From the NCBI RefSeq assembly GCF_000350225.1, contig NW_005179041.1:62001-126000 (forward strand): a stretch of 64,000 nt of DNA, in the 5' to 3' direction. Every line of letters begins with the position of its first letter. Position 1 is the first letter of the stretch. Below, one piece after another: positions 12,401-23,591 of the stretch. Under the pieces are notes generated by a model that saw only the letters and a program-made list of their open reading frames with translations, had not been told where the DNA came from and searched no databases. Origin of the DNA: Chondrus crispus. Taxonomy: Eukaryota; Rhodophyta; Florideophyceae; Gigartinales; Gigartinaceae. A program made the translations under genes and the position numbers.

Positions 12401-13321
12401 AGCCCGCTCTTCAGCCTGACACAGCCCGCTATCCTTTAGGGAATACTGTAGTCTGTTCCTCCTTTCCCTGGACGGTAACACGACACACATACGACTACAG
12501 CATTACGCTTTTCCTTCACTTACACCCTTCCAACTGCGTTCCGCGTTCTCTTGCCTTCCGCCGTCTGGTAGAAACCAGACACTTACTCAATTAGGCATAG
12601 TCCGTCGTGCTCAGTCATTCGTAGAATACACTTCTTCCTCGGCTCGAGACACAGCGTAATAAATTGCTTACGATCGACGGCTCGCACGGGACAGGGTACG
12701 CTCGTCCGAGGGTCGCTGACCGATGTGTGTTGAAGGGCTCATTCGCCTTGGTCCACGGTGCGGGTTCTTACTCCCTGCGTCATGTCAAGAGACAACCGAA
12801 AACACACAGAAGGAAAAAACAAAACAAGACAGAATAGAACAAAATAAAAACAAAAGTAGCGGGTTACTGTGGTCAGTGGGTAAGTAAGTCCTCGATGAGG
12901 ACGATGGTCATGTAAAAGTACGTGGTACAAAACAAGTACGTGTCTTGCCCGGTCTTCAATCTTAGCAGATCGACGGCGAACGTCCCCTGTGTGTGCTGTC
13001 GGCTGCGGGCGACAGCAGCAAAAAAATTATTATTTTGGATTAAATTGCTCTCCGAGGACGGGACACTGATCCCGATTGTCATTTCAAGTGCATCCGTCGA
13101 TGACGGGGGTGTGTCTTCCGGTAGGCTCAATGTCTCGTCCGGGGGCACAGTATCACTTCAATTCCCTAAAACGCGTCGCTCGTCAGTCCCTTCTTGTAAA
13201 GGCGTTCCCGACGGAAAAATGCCTTACTCCTCTCGCTCCGACTTTCCTTGCTTGCGGACCCCTTCGTTTCGAATTTCTGACTCTTCCGTGTTCCCTAACC
13301 TGCTAATTCTATTGACGATGA
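9481..13321. other. 3.8-kb stretch without identifiable gene, downstream of the gypsy pol
   Basis: The plus strand is C/T-rich, so the minus strand is purine-rich, as in the adjoining gypsy element. Only short frames are open (the longest about 135 codons, e.g. 10793-10386 and 10265-10672), and none resembles a family I know. A weak internal similarity joins 11948-11990 and 13030-13075 (GATTAAAT...CGAGG.CGG...CTGATCC). The 3' LTR of the gypsy element should lie here, but I could not find a copy of the 37804-38743 LTR. Best description: decayed transposon-derived DNA. Confidence 0.35.
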
Positions 13322-15965
13322 CTATCCCGCTTGCGCGTACGCGACTTGCTGCGGCAAGGGTAACTTCTTCCTTCGGAAATACGTGACGGCCGCACTGCGG
13401 GTTAATTGCTCAATGGGCTCCCACGTAGCGTCCTCGGGCGTATAACCGTACCATTCCACCTTGAGAATCAAATTACCATTTTGATAATCATCGTGGTCGA
13501 CCACCCGGTCGATTACGTATTCCGTGTTTTCCGGTTCCTCTCCTTTCTCTGAACTGTTTCCTTCCCCCTTCTGAAGATCTTCCAACTCATCCTCTTCTCT
13601 GGACTTTCCGAGCTCGCGTAGATCTGGAGGTGTCTCCGCTGTCGGCGTTTGACCAACTAAATTATCCTGGTCCCCCGTCGTAGGCGCACAGGTGTGAGGA
13701 CGTTCCTCGTCCTTCATTACCTCTCCTTCTTCGTTTAACTTCGGCTCTCCCAGGAACTGTAGCGCTTGACGTAGGCCAGTTACCGGCATGTAGTCCATCG
13801 GGCTTGGGGCTAACTCCACCCTATCTCGCGATACGCGTTCCTCCTGATCGCCAATGGCAAGGACTACCGTATGTTGATCCGATCTTCTGACCTGACAAGG
13901 TCCTGTGGCGACTGGTGCCAGCTTGTGTTTCGGCTCGCTAGCCGTGCCCTGCTCCTTCCGGAGGAACACGTAGGACCCCGGTGGGATCTCATATTGCGGT
14001 TTGCGAAGGCGTGCGTCGAAATTTCGCTTGTACCGGGCTTGTTCCTTCCGCAAACTCCTATCGGCGCTTCGCATTAGGCTCTCCCACCACGACTGTCATT
14101 TCAGGTAGTATGCTCGTGACGAGCTGAAGTTCTCCAGAGTTGGCTGCGCTTGTAACGCAATGCTTCTCGGCGCCCGAGCTAACACCAGCTCGAAGGGCGC
14201 AATGTTCGTAGTTCGATGAACTTGTGTGTTGTATGCGAACGTCACAGCGTCGCTAAATAGGTCCCAGTCCTTCGGATGTTCTCCAACATATTTTCGCAAC
14301 GCAGAAGTCAGCGTGCGGTTAAACCTCTCAACTTGGCCGTTGGCTTGTGGGTGGTACGTAGTCGTGAACACATTGCGTATGCCGAGAATTCAGCAGACAT
14401 TCTGAAAGAACCGGGCCGTGAACTGTGTTCCATTGTCGGACAGCAGCTTGACCGGCGGTCCGTACACCAAAACCAATGGTGAACGAAGGCTTGTGCGATG
14501 TGCGCAGCTGATATCTTCTTTAACGGTACGGTTCATACCAGTTTCGAGTATCGATCGCTGATTACGAGCATATACCGATTTCCTCGTTTTGTTGTAATTA
14601 GCTCGCCGAGGATGTCGATGGCGACAAACTCCAGCGGAGCTTTGGGCGTGAACAGCTTCATTTCCTTCGTGTTTCTCCATAACTTCACCCTTTCCAGCGC
14701 ACATGCGGCGAAATTCTTCGCGACTGCGTAGCAGTCTAGGGCCATCGTAGGCCAATAAAAATATCTTCTCAATGTCTTGTAAAGTTTCCTGCCTCCCGGG
14801 TGTCCTGCCAATTTTGCGTAATGGCTTAACCCTAGGACGCGGTCCCTTAACGATTGTGGTATTACCACTTGTACATACTCCGCCGCGGTACCGCATAGAG
14901 TTCCTTCGAATTCCTCGGCCTCCATGCTGAACGTTCTCACCTTTCCGGCGTCCATTTCTTCCTTGATGCGGTTGCAGAAGGGGTCGACGGCTTGCTCGCG
15001 AATGAGCTCCTCCGGAGTGACAGCTTGGAATTGATCGAGGCGATCAGGGGCGATCCCCCCTCAAGAGCGAGGATGTCGTCTAACGCGTCAGAACTGTCCT
15101 CGTCCTCCACTGAAGCATGGGATTTCGTCGTCGATTTCGTCGACGGTTTCTCCTGCGGTCCGTAACCGTGACAAAGCTTCCGCCTGGCTGTTAGCCTTTT
15201 CCTTTTGTACTTGATTTCAAAATCGTATTCCGAGAGGCGTGGCCTCCATCGGATTAATCTCCCGCTGGGGTCGGTTACGTTCATCAACCACCTCAATGAG
15301 GCTTGGTCGGTATGCACAATGAAGTGCTCGCCATATAGATATGGTCTTAAAGTCTGTACGGCCCAAATTACCGCTAGACATTCTTTTCCTGATACAGAAT
15401 AGTTTCTCTCGGCTGCGGCTAACGTTCTTGAAAAGAACCCGATGGGTTTGCGTTGCGCATCCGGGTGCGTTTGAAATAATGCAGCGCCTATTTGATAGTC
15501 GCTTGCATCGGTATCTACCGAGTAGGGTAGGTCCTTCTTCGGCAGCACCAACACCGGCGGTGCCAAGATGCCGTCCTTGAGCTTATGAAAAGCTTTCTTG
15601 CACGGTTCGTCGAATCTTTCCAACTGGACCGGTTGTCCTTTCTTCAGTAGTTGGTTTAGAGGGTGCGCAATTTTCGCATAATGTGGAACGAACCTGCGGT
15701 AGACATTGCAAAGTCCCAGGAAGCTTCTAAGCTGTGTTTGTGTTCGCGGGTACCGCACTTATTCCAACGCGGCGGTTCGCGCGACATCGACTTCTAGCGT
15801 ATCTGGGCGGACGACGTGGCCCAGGTACTTGATCTTTTCCACGAAAAATTCGCACTTGCGAAGCTTGAGCTTCACACCTGCCTTTTCCAATACGGAAATT
15901 ATTTCATCCACGTGCACGACGTGCTCCTCCCACGACTTGCTAAAAATTATTATGTCGTCTACATA
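13322..15965 (-). pseudogene. pol: Ty3/gypsy chromovirus pol, 3' half (RT end, RNase H, integrase, chromodomain)
   Basis: Reading on the minus strand from 15965: the RT segment starting at YVDDIIIFSKSWEEHV, then RNase H (VDTDASDYQIGAAL, ERNYSVSGKECLAVIWAV, HTDQASLRWL), an integrase zinc region (HPGGRKLYKTLRRYFYWP), the integrase core with its three acidic positions in AIDILGE, LLSDNGTQF and GQVERFNRTL, and a C-terminal chromodomain (YVIDRVVDHDD, then LKVEWYGY, then DATWEPIEQL). The chromodomain makes it a chromovirus. In-frame stops are TAA at 15759-15761 and TGA at 14390-14392. Frameshifts occur near 15215 (after the RNase H domain), near 15060 and around 14500. The 5' part of the same gene is at 33573-37642, on the far side of element E2. 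Confidence 0.9.
15964..15965. repeat. TA target duplication, left of E2
   Basis: The two bases before the left terminus CACTACGAAG equal the two after the right terminus (33573-33574). Removing E2 and one TA joins the codons TGT TTT GTG with TAT GTA GAC GAC, restoring FVYVDD in the gypsy RT. A model in which TA belongs to the terminus and no duplication occurred cannot be excluded. Confidence 0.8.
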
Positions 15966-15987
15966 CACTACGAAGTAAATCTGGCCC
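15966..15987 (+). repeat. E2 left terminal inverted repeat
   Basis: Begins CACTACGAAGTAAATCTGGC. It matches the reverse complement of 33553-33572 (CACTACGAGGTCAGATTTTC) over the first 8 bases exactly and with mismatches and a small gap after that. Confidence 0.8.
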
Positions 15988-15999
15988 GTAACGTTACGA

Positions 16000-16507
16000 T
16001 TAATTTAAGTTTTGATTTGGCCGTACCAATGATAGTCAAGACATTTTTTGAGCAAAATTTTTGATACTGATTTTGCACCGAATTCCCTGCAAGCCGTAAT
16101 CTATTGGTACTCTTCCAATACCTTGCCGTCGCTGGGCCAACTGAAAAAAATCGCAGATTTACCATTGGACATGCCAGTGCCTCATTGTAATATTTGGCGG
16201 TACTGCCATACGTGCTGGGCTGATCCATCTCAAAAACATCCCAGATTAACCACTGGGCATGGGCATGCAGTAGTTTATTGCGTTTTGGTTCTGCCAAACA
16301 GACTGGAATGATCCAACGTTTGTTTCTGGTCGGCGATGTGCACACGTAGGATCGGGTCAATGCACCGCACCCGTGGTACCAGTTGTCATATAGAATGGGA
16401 GCAGTGTACATTGCGAGCAAGAGTCAGTAGTCGGTTTACCACTATGTTAGCTCCTTATATACGTACGCTACGCAGCGCAATATACAGTCTCCTTGCCGCT
16501 TCAAGCT
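16000..16507. other. E2 left subterminal DNA, no gene
   Basis: AT-rich DNA without a supported reading frame, between the left terminus and the tandem array. CACTA elements usually carry transposase-binding repeats in this position, but I see no short repeated motif here apart from the array that follows. Confidence 0.4.
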
Positions 16508-17298
16508 CCGACGACCAACTGTTGTGGGGACAAGCGCATTTGTAAACTGAAGTAGGTAAGATACTGTGTGCAGCACGCCTTTCCGGCCGGACTGATTCGC
16601 GAAGCGTCAACGACAACTTACAATCCATCCAACACTTTCACGCAACAAGAACTGCTTAACTTCCGGCGCCAATGCCATGTGACACTTCTAATCATGACGG
16701 AGTTCAGTTTACCATGCCTTCAGGTTCCGACGACCAACTTTTGTGGGGACAAGCGCAGATGTAAACTGAAGTAGGTCAGATACTGTGTGCAGCACGCCTT
16801 TCCGGCCGGACTGATTGGCGAAGCGTCAACGACAACTTACAATCCATCCAACACTTTCACGCAACAAGAACTGCTTAACTTCCGGCGCCGGTGCCATGTG
16901 ACACTTCTAATCATGACGGAGTTCAGTTTACCATGAGTTCAGGTTCCGACGACCAACTGTTGTGGGGACAAACGCAGATGTAAACTGAAGTAGGTAAGAT
17001 ACTGTGTGCAGCACTCCTGTCCGGCCGGACTGATTGGCGAAGCGTCAACGACAACTTACAATCCATCCAACACTTTCACGCAACAAGAACTGCTTAACTT
17101 CCGGCGCCGACGCCATGTGACACTTCCAATCATGACGGAGTTCAGTTTACCATGAGTTCAGGTTCCGACGACCAACTGTTGTGGGGACAAACGCAGATGT
17201 AAACTGAAGTAGGTAAGATACTGTGTGCAGCACGCCTGTCCGGCCGGACTGATTGGCGAAGCGTCAACGACAACTTACAATCCATCCAACACTTTCAC
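16508..17298 (+). repeat. 219-bp tandem repeat array, about 3.6 units
   Basis: Units start with CCGACGACCAACT at 16508, 16727, 16946 and 17165, an exact 219-bp period; the last unit is cut off at about 17298. Units differ by a few substitutions only. Each contains an inverted repeat TTCAGTTTAC...GTAAACTGAA, a CCGGCCGG core, and GGCGCC. It lies near the left end of E2, where CACTA elements keep subterminal transposase-binding sites, so a binding or replication role is possible but unproven. Confidence 0.9.
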
Positions 17299-17838
17299 AA
17301 GACAAACACCGTTTTAATTCCGTCAGGTTCGCACGCAGACAAAGGCGATCTCATCACAAGAATTTGAAGATGGTCAGATAGTGCCGACATACGCGGACAA
17401 AAATGCAACCCACGTGCGTGCATATCAACCTACTTTCAGCGCGTTTCCTATCACGACGGCATCGACATCGATCAACTGTAGATCGACCGTTCGCAGCCCC
17501 ATCCACCAGCAATAGAACTGGCGATCTCTCGCTATCCTGATCACCCATACACCACAAGCGGGCCCGCCGTGACCCTATGGCATCGATCTTGCGCCCTCAT
17601 AGGCGAAACGAACTGCGTGGTTGTTTGTGTCCAAAGATACCTTCAGTCAGCAGTAGATTGGCCAAGGAAGAGCGAGGTGTCCAACTCTTGACGCGATCGG
17701 CGAGACGTGTAACCAGAAGTCCGCCCCATTTCAATTCAGATGGGATGGGTGCTGAAATCTGATAATTTTCCAGTAGAAAACGCCACTCCGCGAATAATCA
17801 GGTTTTCCAGCGTCTGAAACACCAGGTCCCTATCTCCT
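17299..17838. other. Spacer between tandem array and transposase 3' end
   Basis: No supported gene. The short frames here (about 60-67 codons) have no recognisable features. Probably the 3' untranslated region of the minus-strand transposase. Confidence 0.4.
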
Positions 17839-20800
17839 TCATTCCATTCTTGCAGGGTAACCTTTTCTCCTCGTCTGAAAGTAGAATGCCCCGCCACCCA
17901 AAACATTGGCAGAGTGTTTGATGGAGTTGTCCCTCGATACGTGACAGGAGTTGGCTGAGCAGGCGTGGTACAGCGCCACGCGACGGACGCCATCAGTGAG
18001 ACAGAGCACCTGTATAGACTCTGAGTTCAGTTCCGCGGATATCCTCAGAGTTTTACGATCATCCACTCTGCATCTTACGACAGCCGCGTGAGGACTCTCG
18101 TCCTCTCTCTGCAAGACCCCAACAACTGCGAACAGGTTCAATGACGATCCGACTGCCCCATTTGCATGCAAAAGCAATCCCTTCGTCCCTCCGCGCGGTA
18201 ACATAACCTGGACGACACATCCCGGCTCAATCGTGTCATGCGAGTACGTCCGTGGGGACGCACTCAAGTAGCTTCTGCGAACGCGCCGAGCAGACGAGAA
18301 CAACTTGACTTCCGACTTCTTTGACGTATCAAATTCTGGACGGAGATTTTCCAGGATGTTTGTAGCCCGTGACAAAAGCTGCGACAAAAGCTCAGATGAA
18401 TCTATCGTTTCTGTTTCTGATATGCAACAGCTGGACAGCTCATTGACATCCTTTTCACAATTCCCCTCCCATCGTACGGAATCTCCCGTCCAAGCGGGGT
18501 TGACCTTCCCATTCGACCGCATCTCGTCCATCAACGGTTTGACAAATAAATCAGATATACTAACATATGTGTCCTTCAGGAATCCCTTCAATTCATCCGA
18601 AGCCTGTGACAACTCGTTGCAAGCTTCGCCGAGAAGCAAGCGTCGAAGGCCTCTCCTGCATTCCATCTTCAGTCCGGCATCCGAAGTTTGTGTCATAGTG
18701 CTGGACAGCAACGCCAACCGCCCTTGCCAATCATTCCCCAAACAATGACCCACGGCCGCTAAATGTCCTTTTTGGTGATTACCCCGGACTATGCACCTCT
18801 TCAAAGGTTGATGAGCATTCTCGAACACCAGTTCCGTAAAGTGACGTACATGCCCGAAGGCAGTAACTGTGTGGTTGTACAACTCGATTAACCTGTGCAG
18901 GTTCGGCTTGTCCAAGCTGGGGCGACCTTTACCCACTCCTTGGCAATAATTTGCACAAAACTTGTCTGCCTCAGTCACATACTTCTCAGCCCTTTCCAGC
19001 AAGTCTGCATGGTATTGAGCTCCATTATCACTTGTCACATACAAATAATCTGAGACACCATCCGCCTCTTCCGATGGCCACCAGTACGTCAACGCAATCA
19101 ATTCCTGCAATTGCGTCAATAGATCCAACACAACAGTGGTTTCTTCACTCTGGATCCCCGGGAACAGTTGGTAGAAAACCGGAACGCACACAAGAAGGAC
19201 ACAGAACACACCTGACAGAGTCATGGAATTGAGTTCATTCTTGGAACTAAAAACTGATGATTGCCTCTTCAACCCATTGTCTCGGAGGGCTCCGCATATT
19301 GCCATGTCAGCTTTTGCCCTGAACGCGGCGGCGTTTCCTTGTCGGTTAATGACGTGGAAGCCTACCTCGATAACGTTCTTCGCGAGACCGGCAGCAAATG
19401 ATCAGGCGCGACGACGTTGCAGCGATATGCCTCAAAACGTCCTGACACCACACGCTTCCATCGCTTGTTAACGGTATGTCAACTCGTACGCGCTCAAGTT
19501 CCCTTTGCAATGCAAGAAGAGGAGAACTTTCGTCACTAACCTTGTTGCTGTCTTTCATACCAAGCCTGTTTGTGTCTCGACTGTCAATTTCGCTGTTGCG
19601 AAGAGCTTCATGGCGTTCCATGCACCTCAAGGACGCCGTGCGGTGTGCATGGACTTTTGTCGTATAGCCGTATCCGCTCTCACCGACGCCGGTGTTCTTC
19701 CGAAATGTACAAAGAGTGCAGGGCGTATTTGCTGTATGTCCCATAACATCCAATGTTTCAGCGGCCGCTGGATAGTCAGCCACAAAACCCACAACGTCGA
19801 CAAAGATTCTTACTCTTTCGCCGGTAGGCGTGTGTGCTTCCACACCTTCTGTTGTACACTTAACTAAGTCTGGAATGATTGAGAGCAGTATATTGTTCGT
19901 TGATACACCTGGAGGAGTTAATCCAATGATTCTGACAGACGATCGCGTGTTACGACTTCGCGGTGGTAGTCCAAGCGGGATCATGTAGCATTCACCTGCT
20001 GAACCCTGCGGATACAACGAAGAGAATGGGGAAAAGTCATCGCAGTATAGGAGAGCGCGATAGACCACGATCTTTGTTCCATCCATTAAGCGGCCGCTGT
20101 TTTGCATTCTTCTGTCAATGTTGCGGGTGCATCCCGATATTTTGGGGTCTTGGAGAAGGAAAGGCAGCCCTTTCAAATGTTGAGTACCGAGCAGACGAAA
20201 GGGTTTGTCTGGAGTTCCATCGCCACCATCATTGAAACGCTGACCGGCCCCGTTTGTACTCATGTTTTGAAACCAAAACAAAGTGTCTGAGCTGAGACCT
20301 TCCTTGTGTTTCCAAAACCTAGAAACCAACATACACATTCTCGACGTTGCCACTACTTCACTTTCTGTAGGTCGAAGGAGGGTACAAATATGCCCAGGCA
20401 ACACTTTCTTCGAAGAACGAGCCCTTGCTTCAAAATCTATCCCTCCATCTCTACGCCTCACAGATCTATTATACTTTTCCAATGGCGGTGCTGTACAAAA
20501 CTGCCTGGCCAGGCAATTCTCCACGCCACGGAGAACCTTCATCGCCATGTTGGCGCTTCTTGTAACATTTCCCTCACTTCCCACGCACCACACGGCTGAA
20601 ATTATACACTTCATTACAAAGTTATTCTCTGCGTTCTCATGAACACGATAGCCCAGCTTGCGCACGTCAAGTGACAAACGTGATGGAAGCAGTTCTGACA
20701 GTTCCAGTCGAATCACGGCACCCGGGAACGCCTGCACAGTACATGAACCATTGTGGACGTAAATTGCTGTCGTAGCTTCCGATATTATCTACCGCTCTGC

Positions 20801-21805
20801 AACCAGCTTCGAGCTTTCTATGCATTCTGCGTCCGCCACACCACCATGCCATCGACTGGATTTCGGATACATTGAGTTGAAGAACGGAGCCATCATGATG
20901 TCCACTCTCGCCCATTCACTTGGTGGAACGATACGAACAGGAGTTTTAGACCCGTTCGAATATTGCGATGCGGTCTCCTCGTTACCCCCCAAATTTTCAA
21001 CCAATGACGTTCGGTTGAATGCCTTCTTCTTTCGTCGGACGACAAAGTACTTGAGGTCACTCTTGGGAAAAAGATACTTCAAAGCATGCGGAAAGAGAGT
21101 CCTCTGCACGGTGGAATAAGATGGGAACTTAATAGAAGGAGAAACCCAAGACAGTATATCTCTCAGGAGGTTATACTGTTTGACCGTATAGCGGACGCTA
21201 CCGCAAACTATTACGAAGCCCAAAAGGTTGTACCATGGTTCGAAAAGCTTCCGAGACGATAGAAATAATCGCAAAACTTTCTGGCTGTCCAGCCTGCTTC
21301 CCATTTCGGGATCCTCACCTGATAAACTCGGAAGGCACTCCATCCCCTCACAGCTCTCTTGATAAATACTTGGAATAATGATATTGTCATTTCCCACTAA
21401 AACATCGTTTGGATCGCTCTCGGGAGCGAATTGTTCCGAGTCGCCAAGTTCTGGGAAGTGGCCTTCATCATAGTCGACAAGATCTATTCCTTCTTCGACG
21501 ACAAACGTTTCTCGATGTTCCGAGCCCTTTATCTTCGATCTAGTACCATGATCTCCAGTCTGATTGTTCGACGAAGCGTGCCCATTCAACACTCCCAAAA
21601 TATCAGCCGCTTCGCCAGTTTCCGGAAGCTCGAGAGCTGGGGTTTCTTCTGCTTCCATAAGTGCGGCCGCATCTGCATCCCCATCGAGATCGCATCCTGG
21701 TCGTGTATGAACGTCATGGAACAGGGCTGCCAGGTCTGGCAAGTTAGGGAAGTTGTCCATCCAAGTAGTGCCCATCGTACGACGTCTCTTTCTTCGACCT
21801 GACAT
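17839..21805 (-). pseudogene. CACTA-like transposase, copy 2 (E2)
   Basis: Three long frames read as one protein of about 1,320 residues. The start chosen is the ATG at 21805 (MSGRRKRRR, basic), followed by an acidic N-terminal third. The middle carries a Transposase_21-like core: ALLYCDDFSPF, then GECYMIPLGLPP, RIIGLTPPGV, FVADYPAAAETLDVMGH and a CTLC pair; the Asp residues in CDDF and ADYPA are catalytic candidates. Downstream comes a DUF4218-like block (NLHRLIELYNHT, GHVRHFTELVFENAHQPLKR). The C-terminus (GGGAFYFQTRRKGYPARME) is also in copy 1. Breaks are an in-frame TAG at 20789-20791 and two frameshifts near 19465 and 19395 that flank APDHLL. The domain assignment is by pattern and is distant from plant CACTA proteins. 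Confidence 0.75.
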
Positions 21806-22876
21806 ATGAGGAACGGTGGTGCTGTCGTCCGATATTTTCGTATGGATTATGGTGTTGGAAGAAGTGAGAGTGTAGGATGTTGTTGAAGGAACAGTGCGCA
21901 GGGGTCCCCAGGCCTGGCGGTTTAGATTTTGCACACCAAACAATTACATTACAAGTGGCGGTCTGCTAGTGTCTATTCGACCGTGAGGACAAAATTTGAG
22001 GACAAAGGGATTTTTCTTCGAACTCCTTGCTTGTTTTTTAGTTCTGATTTGACTACTGGGTACTCCACATAGCTCTTGACACAATCAGCATAAATCGGTT
22101 GTTGTGGAGACAAGTTCTACCTCTAAAAGTGAAGCAGAACCTGGAATTATTCACTGTAAGCCGTTTTTCTTTGTAGTACGAAATTGAAAATAGCTTCTTC
22201 GTGATTTACAAGGTATTTAATTGACAACCCCGCCGTTCAAGTACGATATGGCTGTCTTGAAGTATTCTTTCAGAGGAATTCGTGTCGGCTAAATGATGAA
22301 AAATTATTAAATTTGTCGGATCTGTTGAGGTATGATAAGCTTGGTCGGTCGGATACACACTACAGTACAGGGTATTAACTCTGCCTTTCTCTGTCCACTG
22401 TTGTTTACTCCGGTATCCCCCAACCTCCTCTTTCTTTCCCCTCACTAATCCACCATGACCACTGCCCTCGCATCTCCTCCCGTCCTTCTCTGCTTCTGTC
22501 TTTCTCTGCGCCCTCTCACGCAAGCCACGCCCTCGCTGTCGCACCGGCCCCACCCCTCGCATGGGGCCCTGAAAGGCGGGCCGTAATCCTCCGCAAACAG
22601 CAGAGCCGGTATCTTAGACATGTTGCTGGACTGTCTCACTTCGCGAATAACACCTTCGGATTGCAGTCGAATCCTCCGACTCAGCCAGAGGCACTTGCTT
22701 CGAATAAAAGTATGTAATCCTCGTGGTGTCAACGGTGAAAACAACTTGTAAGATACGCTTCTAACCAACTCTTGGGCTCTGAGCGCTGTACAGGTCGAGA
22801 CAAGCTGCATTCCTAGCAAGCGATGATGATTGAAATGAAATTAATAAAAATTTCTCCCCTCTGGAACCCCCCACTG
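21806..22876. other. Transposase upstream region and unassigned DNA in E2
   Basis: Holds the probable promoter of the minus-strand transposase. A 124-codon minus-strand frame (22819-22445) is open but resembles nothing I recognise. It contains GC-rich sequence different from its surroundings, so it may be another captured fragment. No confident gene. Confidence 0.3.
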
Positions 22877-23096
22877 TGCTGCTACACTCACAACTTTCGG
22901 GCATGCACCTTCAACTCCGCTCAGATGCCGAAGGAGAACTATCAAGTGTTTGGGGCGTGGCACATAACATTGTGAGGATCCTTGGACTGCAAGTCTTCGG
23001 AATTATTCGCCTCACCTGGCCGTGGCCACTTGTACGGATATTTTCGACAAGCTTTTGAGGGCGCGGGTCCACTTGCCAAGGGAGGCATTTATTCTG

Positions 23097-23545
23097 ATGG
23101 CTACAACTGCCGCAAGTACCGGAGGCAACGCGGAAGTTTCATATCTGCGCGAACGCGATGAGCCCTTTTGGACGGAGCTCGAGTTTCGAAGAATTGCACA
23201 TCCGCCCATCCGTCAGCAGTCAAGCAACCTAACCCGGCCGCAGTGTCCCGCGCATCCCCACATGTCGCCGTCGACTTCATGGGCCCGGCTACCGCAAATC
23301 GCTTCGTCTCATACGCCAGGCAAATCTGGCAAGATTGCCGACCATGGAAAGAATTTTATTCCACCAAGGAACTCTCCCGACCTCACTTCCACGATCTCAG
23401 TGACCGCTTTGCTGCCAATTTGCACGACTATCGCGGAAATTATCAATTCATTGCTGCCTTTTGGCTTGGCATCGTCTTGCTAGGTATCATTCACAGTCTC
23501 CTCTTTGCGGGCCTTGGTTTCTGGTTGCTGGAAAAGTGGTGCACC
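23097..23545 (+). pseudogene. PRA1-family (prenylated Rab acceptor) fragment captured in E2
   Basis: PRA1/Yip3 proteins are small ER-Golgi membrane proteins acting on prenylated Rab GTPases. From the ATG at 23097 an N-terminal cytosolic stretch (SYLRERDEPFWTELEF) is open, then the frame shifts between about 23170 and 23260. The next frame carries the family's core, RPWKEFYSTKELSRP...RFAANLHDYRGNYQFI, followed by two hydrophobic segments (AAFWLGIVLLGIIHSLLF and AGLGFWLLEKW). PRA1 normally has two hydrophobic hairpins; the second pair is missing. The sequence runs instead into the tail of the DnaJ-type pseudogene on the other strand. A truncated, frameshifted host copy. Confidence 0.65.
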
Positions 23546-23591
23546 AGAGTGGCCGCCAAGAACGGCAGTCATATGCAACACAAGCACAAGA

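Noticed and set aside
16508-17298. CRISPR-like array
   Set aside because: Units are 219 bp, contiguous, without spacers, in a eukaryotic transposon.
22090-22115. GGTTGTTGTGGAGACAAG, similar to GTTGTGGGGACAAG of the 219-bp array, as a second element end
   Set aside because: It is in direct, not inverted, orientation and lies inside E2; similarity is short.
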